Assembly: GCF_009870125.1 (NCBI RefSeq)
Contig: NC_046680.1
Coordinates: forward strand, 16,573,501 to 16,637,500
Direction of reading: 5' to 3'
Source: Drosophila pseudoobscura
Lineage: Eukaryota > Arthropoda > Insecta > Diptera > Drosophilidae
Length of the DNA: 64,000 bases
Both the position numbers and the translations under genes were made by a program. Shown piece after piece: positions 34,297-46,300 of the stretch (the stretch's first letter is position 1; every line of letters begins with the position of its first letter). The notes under the pieces were generated by a model. It saw only the letters and a program-made list of their open reading frames with translations, did no database searches and was not told where the DNA came from.

Positions 34297-37200
34297 TTCC
34301 ATCCATCGTAGGGTATTGTATGGCCAGCATCAAATCGATTGAGCGATATGACAGATCCGCCAAAGAAACAAGTTTCCGAGAGATAGAGAGAGATCTAATC
34401 GAAGCATAACTCAGACAACAAATTAACTTGACCAAAAAACGCTGCCCTGTCCCTGGGTCTCTGATTTCATAAAAAATTGTATATGTCAAAGAGAAAAAGT
34501 TATAAAATCAGCACGCGTAGCCAAACCGTTTAAAATCAAATGCCAGTCACAGAACCAGCTACAGCTACATCCACAGCTCCAGCCGAAAGTCTGAGAGTGA
34601 GACTGAGCGACGACTCCCCCACGGAGAAATTTATTAAGTTGCCGATAAGCATCTAGGGGCCAAGTCACAGAACCGACTTGACCATTGATTGATATGGCAG
34701 ATACACAAATATCTACTATACGGTCAACAGGCAGCAGGCAACAGGCAACAGGCAGGCCTATCGCTGATGGGCTATGGGTTATGGGCTCTTAATGGGAGAG
34801 ATGAGCTTACAAAGTTGCGGCTTTGCCATCGACTTGGGTCATTGTTTGTCGGGGCTAATAATAGAGGTTAACTAAGCCAATGAAAGCCGTTGGCCAGCTG
34901 TGGCTTGGAAAGTTTAAATACCAAATATGAACGCAGTTATAACTAAAGTTTTATTCCTTTTGGGGTCTGGGGAAAAGGGAAATGGCTAAAGTTTTTATGG
35001 TCTAGGGAGGATGATGAATAGAAAAAAGACAATCTCTGATTTCCGATGACCCCTCGACATCGCTTTTGTTGAGAATCACAGCGCGAGTACATAAAATGAA
35101 GGTATGGTATGGTGGTAGTCCTACAGTATCTGTCACTTCTTTCAAATGATCTTCTTGCGCTCCTTTCCCTTTGCCTTTCTGTGGAGTTTTTGGGTAATTT
35201 TCTAATGGCCTTGACTGCAGATCTCTAAGTAACAATGAGGAACAATTAATATGAACCACCGCTCCCATCGATGGCATTTGTATATCAGCCCTGGAATCTC
35301 CAGCCCGCATAACATACGGATAAAGCATTCCAATTCCAAATGATTTGATTTTGCCGGACAGCTTCAATTAATTAAATCGCTTCACCTTGATCCGCAAATG
35401 AAGCGGTTTTGTTGTCTACTATCTCCGCACATATCTAATTATGTATAATGTGCATTATATTCGCTTATTTATTTCAGTTGCAGATGCAGAAACAGAAAAC
35501 ATTTTGTTCGCCCATCGATGAGATCCACCTGCCATGCCCCTCTTCCACACAACAGTGGTCGTTGTTTCTTTTGGGGCTGCCTCATTTGTGAGTCAAAGTT
35601 GGAAATGTTGGCATTTAATAGGCCCTCTGATGATTATGATGATGATGATTTGGACGCTCTGATAAGACCTCTCGTAATGAGTAAACATTTTAGTATTGAA
35701 ATTTTAATTAACTATTGCGCATTAAAAAAAAAAATAAAATAAAAACGGACTGGAAAGGAAAACAAAAACTTATGAAAATGATGCCTGAATTTCGGTTTTC
35801 CGTTCGAGTGTCTGTCTGTCTTTCTGTTCGGGTTTTATTAAAATTTATGCCCGGTGACAGTTGAACCCCCTTCGTGGAGGAAATTAACCCGAAAGCTTGG
35901 CCATAAAATGCATTAAGTGTGTGGCTGCAGTCCGGCCGCACTCCCCCCAACCCCCCACCTAATACTCGTAGTAATATGCTCTTCCAGAATTATTGTAATA
36001 TTTTACGATTGCGTTTTTTTATTGTCTCAACTGGGGAATGCAAATGGAAAGGGATAGGGCAGGGCAGGGCCCGTTGATTGCACGGACCATGCAGGTTGGC
36101 ATTTTATTAATGAGATTAATCAATTTTTGTTTTCTTCATTATGAGGACTACTTCGTTCTTTTCTATTCTAGTTTGTTCTGCCCCTTTTCCCCCTTTGAGG
36201 ACGGCATTGGCATCAGCATTGGCATGGTTCGTAGTCTCTGGTGTCTAGTGTCTGGTATCTGGTGGCGTTTTTTACGACGCCTTTCGCTCGGGTCTTGATA
36301 TTTATGTGGGAGTCTTTGGCATCGGCATCGACATCGACGGTGCGGAGCTATTCAGCTGACGGCTTTTTACGATCTGTCAACGCAGCCCAACGTGTAGAAT
36401 ATATGAGCTCAATTGTCTTTTTTACGACTCCAGCTCATTTGCTTAGCAGCCCCTGCCCCTTGCTCCTGCTCCCGCCCTTGCCACCACTGCTCTGTGGCGC
36501 TGCCTGCCTGTCAACAGTTTACACAAACAGCAACAGCAACAGCAACACAGCCACAGCGCCCGGCAAACGGAGCATTTTATGTGCACTACAAAATGTATGA
36601 AATGTACTGCTAATAGCAACCTCTCCCCTGTCCCGCTCGGGGCCCCTCTCGGGGGCGTAGATATGTGTAGGCCCAGGGTACCCGCAAGGTGCAAGCAACT
36701 AAAAAAGGTGAACCCTAGTTTTACGACCCGCTTTGACTGCATGCACCGCCGACTCATGGTTAGAGCTCGAACATCGGGGGCAAGTGTCCTGGGAGAATAG
36801 TTCCCTCCACCAAAATTAAAGGAGTTCTTTTCAATATAAGGTGTTTTAAGCTTTAACAAGTTTATGTCTTGAGTAAAACTGCAAAACTACACCTACTATA
36901 CTCTACATAATTCTATATTCCATTGCTTCCCCAGATGGTACATACTTCAGGCCAAGAATTTTGTGTAGTCTAATGATTTACCACAGCAGCAAAGGGCATT
37001 CATTTCTTTCTCCGAGCTGGCGGCGGTCCATAAATCACTCCCAACCACAAACACTGCAACTGAAATCCTTGAGAAGATGTAACATTTCCCATCATTTCTT
37101 GCAATTTCCGAGCCATTGTTTGGCTGATCGGCCGTAAAACCTCCATTCAAATCAAACCAAACAAAAACCCTGCGGGCCATTTGCCAAACAGCTCCGTCGT

Positions 37201-38445
37201 TTGCAGGCAATGCAATTTTCTGGTAGCCCGGCCAGCACCCGGCATACCAAAAAAAAAGGCAATTAAATTCCGGGAATTATCGGAACCGTAAGCCCCCGCC
37301 GAACCAGCGACAAACCACAAAAGCGCAGCGACAACAAGGAGAAAGGAAAGAAGAGGGCTGGAGGAAATCGTCGGTCGTAAGTAGTTCGGCGATTGTCCAA
37401 CCTATGCTGGGGCCTCATGGCATTGCAGTGGTATGCTGCCGACTCACAAAGGTCACAAAAAGACAAAAACAAACAATGGCCAAGACGGAGAAGATGCTGC
37501 TCTGGATCTAGGCCCAGATTTGTGAACGGACAGGACAGGTAGCGGCCTAGACTAAGACGGAGACGGAGATTGAGGCTGAGAATGAGTTTGATGCCTCATC
37601 ATTGGCCGGCCATCAGGTGGCATGACAATTAAAATTAGGTAACACGGTGAAAATTGGAAAGTTGCCGCCTCTGAGAACTTTGAACTGCCGCCGACGCCGC
37701 CGCCGCCACCGCTCAGCTCTGGCCTGCTCCGGATCCGTTCACTCCGCCTTTGAAGAGTGCCGGCCAGAGCATTGTTAGCGCTGATGAAGTAATTTTTCTG
37801 CCCGCCATTTAACTAAATATTTTGATTAAAGCTGGCCATCGCCGTCTTTAAGCCAAGTCAGTGCGCGGTTAGACTGAACAGAAAGAAAATCAATAGACTT
37901 CCGTTACCGCCGCTTTATTTAAATGGCAAGTTCACGCCCGTCGTCATCGTCATAGCCATCGTCGTCGTCGAGGCAGTGGCAGTGGCAGTGGCAGTGGAGG
38001 TGGCATTAAGAGTCGGAGCCCCAGTCGATGTCTGGGCTGTCCATTAAAAGCAAATTCCTCAAAAAACTTTGCTGTCAGCAGCAAACAATGTCAACATGCC
38101 CGAAACATGGGTTGGGAAGGATCTGGGCCTGAGTGTCGTCGCTGCGGACTTCTCGCCGGTCTCTGGTCCCCGGTCTCCGGTCACCCCTCAAGGAAGCATC
38201 GGGCGAAATATTCATGCGAAAATTTGTTAACTTTTCTTGGGGGCCAAACACACAAAAGGGCTAAGCTATACAATTTTGGGGCCATCTATCGCTGTCGCTC
38301 AACGCCGCTTCCTACTCCTTTTTTATTCATGAGCACACAAAAATAATACAAATGAAAAGAATAAAAATACAAATTGAAAGGAAAACAAAACACTTTTTGT
38401 GTCCCGAGGTCTCGGACTCGCTTTCCCCCCACCACTTATTTCTGG

Positions 38446-38456
38446 GGGGTTTCCCC
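38446..38456. promoter_or_regulatory. Symmetrical kappa-B-like motif (GGGGTTTCCCC)
   Basis: This is a perfect match to the GGGRNNYYCC-type site bound by Rel proteins (Dorsal, Dif, Relish). A second candidate, GGGGCTTTCC, lies at about 15413-15422. One such site in 64 kb is not surprising, and there is no evidence of use. Confidence 0.2.
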
Positions 38457-38768
38457 GCCCTACCACTGTTTGTTGGTGTGTTTGTAAGGGGCAAATAAAA
38501 ATAAATATATTATTTTACACGCTGCCAAGACGCGCGCCAGACGCTGCACAAATCTAATTCAAATTCAGCTGAAGAAGTGGCAAAATAATGTGCGAGCGGG
38601 GCGTGCACCAATGTGGGTGGATCGTCCCCCAATCCTTTGCGTCCTGCCCCGCAGCGGGCGGTCCGTGACGACCATAAAAAGGCAGGAAGAAGGCGACGCC
38701 GGCACAGGCCGCCCATTTGTTGTCGACCCCATCCATCCAGCGCCCCCATGGAATAACTCACTCATACT

Positions 38769-38803
38769 CACATATATGTATATATGTATGTATGTATGTA
38801 TGT
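38769..38803. repeat. ATGT/ATAT microsatellite
   Basis: Two TATA-rich units are followed by five ATGT units. It is a simple repeat with no gene nearby. Confidence 0.9.
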
Positions 38804-41800
38804 ACGATCTAGCGATGGCAGACTGAAACCAATACGTGTCGTTGTGCTGCAGATACATTAACATATTTGTATTGTCTGCGTGTCTCCATAGCTCTCCTTC
38901 TCTCACTTACTCTCTCTTTCATTTGTGCGGGGCTTAAAGTGCACAAGAAGTTATGGCGACAATGGAGAAATATGAAATTTCCGAGAAGAAGGAAAACAAT
39001 GACCTTGGGCGACTGCGGGTGTACTCTAGAAAGACAGGTTTCCATTCGTAGTATATGCTTGAGATCTCCTACAGGAGAATGGATATCTATACTTAGAAAT
39101 ACTTCTTTCACAAGATACGTACATAGTTCATATGTTACATGGTTCTCTTTTGAGGATGAGATTAGCTTGGATTGTATTCCGCTTTGCCTTTGCCCTCTAC
39201 GGTCGGTGCGGTGCTTCTTTATTTCCTCTAATTTCCGTGTCCTATCCAACCTCTACGGGTCTGTGTTTGTAACCAATCGCTTATATAGTCCCATATACCT
39301 TAGTGTCCTCCCCCTTTTTGGGCGGGCGACTCTAACAAGCTCTGGCAGCTGTCCCGCAGTTTTCTCTTTCGACGTGTTCCCATGCTTCCGCTCTCCCTTG
39401 GAGCTCTCGTGCTGCTCCTAACCGTATCCACTTAGACAGCTCAGGCATAAAAAACATATGTTGCCTTTGGTCCCTTCACTCCTTCACCTCCTGTGTGGCG
39501 TCACTCCCCACAAGCCCCCCAGCCCGAGCAAGCTTCTTCTCCATCTCTGTATCTGTATCTGGCCACCCGGTTCGTTGTGCTTTTTCCAACAATTGGGTTT
39601 TAGGTGGCAGTCGAGCACATTTTAAGTGGTAATCATTTACGCTTCGCAAATAAATACCGAGTTTGTGATTTGAATTTTCCTTCAATTTCCACTTCCACTC
39701 CATCGTCGCTTTCCGCTTCTGTTTTGGGGCAGCCCCTTTGGATTTTGTTTCGTTTTGTGGCACTGTTTTCTGTTTCTTTTGTGTCGTTTTGTAGCTTTTC
39801 CCTTTTCGCAGGACTGTCATAAAAACGGCGACCATTGGACATTGTGAATTTTAAAGGTAAAACCCTTTCGGTCCCAATTTTTATTGACGTTGCCTATTGG
39901 GCCAGGTTTAGGAGTTAAGTCTGATGGAATTGGGCGACAACATCTAAGCTAATCCCTCAACTGAAAACTTGTTATTGATCTGCAAACTGGAAATCCAATT
40001 ACTCTGCCCTTTCCCTGCCCCGCTCTCCGCGGCATTCATTTAGCCATTAGAGCCGGCCTATTAACTTAAGTTGAACTCGTTCGGGCGGGCACGCAAGTAC
40101 TTTCGTTGGAGGATGAAAAGTAAAAACCCGCAAACAAATGAAAGTTCCCATTGTCTGGCGGACACATGAAAAATGGTTTCCAGAACCTCCGACTGCCGAC
40201 TGCCGACTGGATCCCAGGCCCTAATGAATTAGCCGCGTGTGCGCAACCGCAGTCGAATCTGAATCTCAGTCTCGACTGCGGCCGATTCTGAGTCTGAGAT
40301 GGAATCTGTGGGGCTCTGTTAATGATCCACACGCACGGGCCCCGAATCGACTCAGCTCTGGTGGAAGATACATACGAGTATAGCAAAACCCGATCTGGGA
40401 GTAACGCGATCAGGTGCGAACAAAGTTATCAGCCCCTGAGCAGAGAGAAAGAGAGAGAGAGAGGCGATGCTGCGACTACAAAAAAGAGACACAGACAGGG
40501 CGAAAGAAAAGAGCGGAGAACAGAAAAGAAAATCAAAACTGGCCGCGAAGTTAATTATAATTGCCAGGGCAAAAATACAAAAAGAGGGAAATAAAAAATA
40601 ATATATAAAGGTTGCCTGCTTGACTCGAATGCGAGTCCGTGGGCAGGGCCATGCCCTGTAGTGGGGGGCTGGTTTTATTGATTCGGCGCTCGGATTTTTT
40701 TGAAGTGTGCGTGTGCCGGCGTCTTAAATAATTTTTCATTTGAGGCACGTCGTCGTCTCTGGCCCATAAGAGGGAGTCTCCGGGGGAGGGAAAGGGGCAG
40801 CTGGCCTAACTACGAGCATATGAAATATCATTCGATGTGAATGGGAATGTGACTGCTGCGATTCGGAGTCGCCTCATAATTATATTTAATTTCAAGGTTG
40901 CGCCGCGGCGGAAAACAACAAATAATTGTCGGAGATAATCGTTGAGGTGTCGCGGCTGCTTAGCGCCTTGTCAGAACAATGGCTCCGGCTCTGTGATTAG
41001 CCCAGCAATCCACAAGAGTCTGCGATCCAACAGATAGCCGCTCTGAGTGCGCTTCGTGTGGGTGTAATTATGACAATTGATTTCGACTGACGGCTGCTGG
41101 GAATTGGCTCAATTGCAGCTCTCGAATGTGTGAAATGGGATTGGAAAACAATCAACGTGTAATAGATTTGCCATTGGAGATGGTTCTGAGGGTATTGATT
41201 GAATGAAATATGTATATAATATATGTGTGTACTGCGATTTTAAATTTTAACTAAAATAACTAATTTTAACCAATGCCATAGGAATTGGTGTTAGAGATCT
41301 GTGTTCTCTTCAAGATTGCACAGAAAACATACAAAAATTTGTGTGGGAAATCAAGAGATCCATTTAGACTGGTAATAAAAATACATAGAGAACAGGGAAC
41401 CAGGTCAACGAATCTGGAAACGTAGGCAGATATCGAGAGAAGAGTTTCAATTCAGAGAAAACGTATCCCACCGCCGAGAGATACTGGTAATTGAATTGTC
41501 TGCAGTGTGAATTGGGCCGAATACATTTCGAGAGCAACAACTTCCTCACGGCATACAAGAGTACGAGTATGTTTGATATATCAATTTCCCAAGTCGTGTA
41601 AACATATCAAATCGATCGTACAACTTGTCATGCCCAAACAGATCGCATAGACGCGACTTGTCAGACACTAAATGGAATTGTAAACACACCAAACATAACT
41701 GTGACTGTGACCTGGACTGTGACGTATTGTGTTTGAAAGAAATTAACACGGCATCGGAATAAAAACCCACAGCAGAATAGAGAAACAAATGGGAGCGAGA

Positions 41801-42723
41801 CTGAGAGCACGGCTCCATTCGATTTCGGGCTGATGTCAGAAATGTTTGCCCGTTGTTGGGCTTTCAACGCCTGCGCAAAAGTCAAGCGGGACAAGCGTCA
41901 TAAATTGAACTACAACATGCCAAACAATACTGGCAACAACGAGAACAGCATTGGGAACAACACGAACACTTTTGTCGTGCATTTGAGGCACACCCAACAA
42001 ACAATTTAGTAAACACACATAGATACATACATACATGCGAGTAGAGATATGCATCAGCGAGGGGTTCATGGAGCGTGGACCGTGGACCGTGCTCTGTCTG
42101 GCTCTGCGACTGGGGCCTATCTATGCTAAACAGCTTGCAGTCGCCTCTAACTTATTCGATTTCACACGCAAAATGGAGTATGTTAGCGGAGCAACAGCAA
42201 GGTGATCTGGAATGGAACCCCACCTCGATAGGCAAGTCTCTCTCCCTCTCCTTCTCTGGCCAATATCGCGATCGCTTAGTCATGTGAGTGTCGGCTGCAG
42301 TTGACTGATCAGAGTCACTCGTACAACACAGCTTTCAGCACGAGGTCCAGCTCCAGCCCCAGCTGAGTTTAATGGATCCGCTCCCATATGCTGAAAGCAC
42401 AAGTTAAGAGATACTCGTATAAAGAACAAATTGGAAACACACACACCTTGGGTATGATTGATAATTGCTCCTCGCATCACATTCATTACTAGGCATTAAG
42501 CATCCCCCAGCATCTGGCCAATTCTGAAGCACCCATAAATGATTCAATCATCAATTGGTGAGTGGGGATGCGACCAGTACGAGTATTCATGCAAACGCAT
42601 TCACCATTCACCATTATAATGAAATGCAAATGTATCAATTAAATTGTGCTCTATTTTGTCAGCAGCAGAATGGAACTGAAAGGGACTTGAATGGGATGTA
42701 CAGATACAGATACAGATATTAAA

Positions 42724-42743
42724 CAGAGAGAGAGAGAGAGAGG
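42724..42743. repeat. GA dinucleotide microsatellite
   Basis: About nine GA units. It could be a GAGA-factor target or just a microsatellite. Confidence 0.85.
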
Positions 42744-43289
42744 GGCAGAGATAGAGAGTCATGTGTAGAGACAGCACTTGGGCTGTCGAGTGGTGGTCGT
42801 CGCTCTGGTTGTTGACCTCGCACAATGAACGCCCAGAGACATGGAGCACCACACAGGGCACACTGGGAACACAGGGCACACATGGAACACATGGAGAGTG
42901 GCCCGTCGCTGTGGAGTGCGCCAACAAAGCGTAGTTTCACTTACAATTAAGTGACGACGATGTCGATGGCGATGACGACAATTGTCCGCCACAAAGCCAC
43001 GGGACATCAATAAAACTGAAAACCCTGTCGAGGGTGCGAGAGCACCACTCCACAGTGGCCAGCTATGTGAGCAGCGTGCTGCAGCAGCTCCACTCGGTTC
43101 AGTTCGGTCAATGTGCCAGTTGCCCGCATTGAGGCAATCAAACTGCTCGACTCATGCAACGACAGGAGCCCCCGGGCGGGGTTGCAACATCTAATTGAGT
43201 TATTACGTATCACATTTGCATAAACAAAAGCTGCCTCGACTCTTCTAATTAGCGCCACACGTGCGATTCATCTGGGCTCCATCAGCCAC

Positions 43290-43325
43290 CCCACTCTCTC
43301 TCTCTTTCTCTCTCTTTCTCTCTCC
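43290..43325. repeat. CT-rich microsatellite
   Basis: CT runs interrupted by TTT at regular intervals form a compound pyrimidine tract. Confidence 0.85.
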
Positions 43326-46300
43326 TTCCCAGCCAAGACCCGCTTTCGGTATCTGTGTTTTCACGATTTTGATTGACATTGCGGTTTCCGGTCCTCCAGT
43401 CGCCAGTCGTCTCCCACTCTGAGTCTGGGTCTGGCGCTGGGTCTGCATTCCCCTCCTCGGTGACGTAGTTTGCTTTGCTTTGCTGCACACCAAAAATTTA
43501 TGTTTATTGGCGTTTGTCAACAATTTATTTAAATTTATTGTGACAGCGTTTTCTGTTTCTTCTTGTTTTGTTTGTTTTATTTAGTTTGCGTTGCTGCACT
43601 CCTCCCGAAACGGAGATGTTGTATTCATCTGCAGGTTCCGCTCACATCTTGATGTATTAATCGTGGAGTAACTCCGGACAGGGGACAGGGGACAGGGAAC
43701 AGATGATAGATGTCATGTTAGGTTCAACTAGCAATTAAATATGCAGGTGGAGCAATTAGCTGTTCAATTCTGGTAGCATGTGCAGGGGAGAAATTATTAG
43801 TTATAGCCGATAATTCATCGTTAGTCGGATCAGTGGAGGCGTGTTCCGTTCCCAGTTGATCTATGGGCAGTTGATCATTCGTTCTAGAGTTTTAGTGGAT
43901 GCCCATTATAAACGGATCGCCTGTTCCGATAATGAGATGGAAAAAATGATGGGAAAGCAAAAGTAGATATATTCCAACTTTAAAGTCTGTTCAAATCATC
44001 CACCAATTCATCTGCTAGTTGTACTAAAAACTTTCAACTTTTACTCTTTGAGGGCAAAAGCAAAAACCCTTCCCATGACTAACAAACAAAAGCTGGCTAT
44101 GGCCAAAGGATGTTGAAAAGTTCTGTGGAACTTTTGGGTTCTCTTTTTGCATCTCATGCGAACCCGCAATCATCGATGACTAATCCGAGACTTTAGTTTA
44201 ATTTCTCTTTCGTTTAATTTATTGTTTAATGGCCCCCAGGCAAGTGGGCAATCGTATGAGAATGAATAAAAAAGAGAGGAAACAAAGAGCCGCAACCCTT
44301 TGCCCAGTTGGCCATTTGGCCGTTCTGGCCATTTAGCCATTGCCTTATTTACGTGCTGAGGAGGCAGCAAGGCAAAAACAGCCAACCTGTGCCCAAAAAC
44401 TACAAAACATGCGCTGGGCATAAATCATAAGCGTCGGCGAGTTACCCAGAAACGGTTCAAAGATACTGATGGAGATACAGATGCAGATACCGATATGGCT
44501 GCGGACATGGATATGGATGTGGATACAGCCACACTCGGCAGAAGCAAGTCGAACTTTTTAACAAGCATTTAACGATTTAATTTGGCAAATACAGAAAGCA
44601 CAGCCACACAAAAGCGGCAAGGGAGTAGCAGGGTAACCTCTAGCAAAGGGTTCCGCAGCTCGGGAACCGAACTAACCGACGGATATTTATGGATCGGAGG
44701 CGCAACCTTGCCAAAAGATGAACGGAACGAGAGAAATTCCCAAAATGCGACTTGGGAATCGCTAACTGCGGCAACAGAACCCACCAAACCATTCCATTCC
44801 ATTTGAAGGCCAGCCATCCATAGGATCCCATATGCAAAAGTTCCCTAAATGCGTCTGCGGAGGGGACACTGGGCTGCAGGGCACTGGGACGGTGGAGTGG
44901 AGTGCTAGGCAGCATATGTGTGCGACTGTCGGACTGTCGACTGCCGACTGCAAATGGAGCACATAAATTATATTCCATTCGATGATATTTGCGTTCTGCT
45001 GCTCTTTATTTAAAAAGAAGCAGCCAAGTTGGCCAAGGGCCCAGGCTGAGAGAAGTTCCACAGGGTAGAAGGGGTATGCTAGGCCAAGGGAACGATAAGC
45101 AGTCTAGAGAAAGGATGTCAGATTAATTTAAGTGGAGGTTCGACGAGAAGAAAGTTTCAATACCGAAAGTAAGGTAGAGTCAGCTTCCAGTCAAGAATAG
45201 TGCAGATATTCTGTTAATTTCCCGATCAAAGACTGCCTTTAGGAGTACTACCTATTGCTGGGTATGCCGTGTTCGAAACTCTCTATAATTCAACCCATAC
45301 TTGTTAAGTTTTCAACTCTGGCGCAGTCAGCAATTTGCTTTGGCCATATTTTCCCAGTTCTCCAGACTACACACATGCATTTTAATGCCTTCTCTGGCCC
45401 ATTTTTTTGCACTTTTTTCTACGAGTATAACCGATGGGATGGAGTATTTGCCTTCGACATTTGAAATGTGCCTTTGACTTTGCGGCTGCTGTACGGACCC
45501 TGCCAGGGCTCGGACGGGAACTCGGTTCTGGGCACGGGTTGTGCCCGACTCAAATTAAAGGATTCAGGGCTCGACCGCAATCCATTTATCGACTGGAGAA
45601 GTGGAGGACTCGGCACAGCTTTTTCTATCTCTAAAGTAAATGCGCCATAATTTATGGGGACAGAACCATTAAAAAAATATACATATACGTTTGTACATAC
45701 ATATATACGAGTATATAGTAGATATATCAATGTATACATATATTATGGCTGGATTTTGCTGCTCGCTTATGGGCCATTTGTTTGGCGGAGGCCTTTAATT
45801 TATTTTTATCTTTGGCTGCTAATTGCACTTCTCAGCAATTGATTTAAATTATTGTATCTACCAAATGTGCATCGTGTACATAACCAGCCGTTCTCTTTTA
45901 TTTATTTCCCTATAAATATTTCATATATTTACGGCCGCCATCGGGTTAACCAGTGTTGAAAAACATCCCAATTAAGCTGCCTATAAACCAAAACTCGCAA
46001 CAAATTCATTCGGAACAAAAACCAAACAAAACACAAAAAGTAAGCCATAAAAAATTAAGTTTATTAAAAAGTCTGCGTGTGGCATATTGGCGAACTTTTA
46101 TTGCTGTAACTGTAACTGTCTGCACAAAAGTTTGATAAATGAGATTTAATGCAACTTTGGCCTGGATCTCGCACCTAAACGAGAGCTCCGATTGCCTGTC
46201 ATTGCACGAAATAATATTATAGTTTCAGTTTAAAACTAAAATGCTAATAACTCGTTACAGTGATTGGCTTTTAAGCTGAGCTTAATTAAAGAGCAACTGT

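Noticed and set aside
38446..38456. Kappa-B-like site as a feedback element for the Toll receptor
   Set aside because: It lies over 13 kb from the gene, is single, and such matches occur by chance. It is kept only as a low-confidence site.
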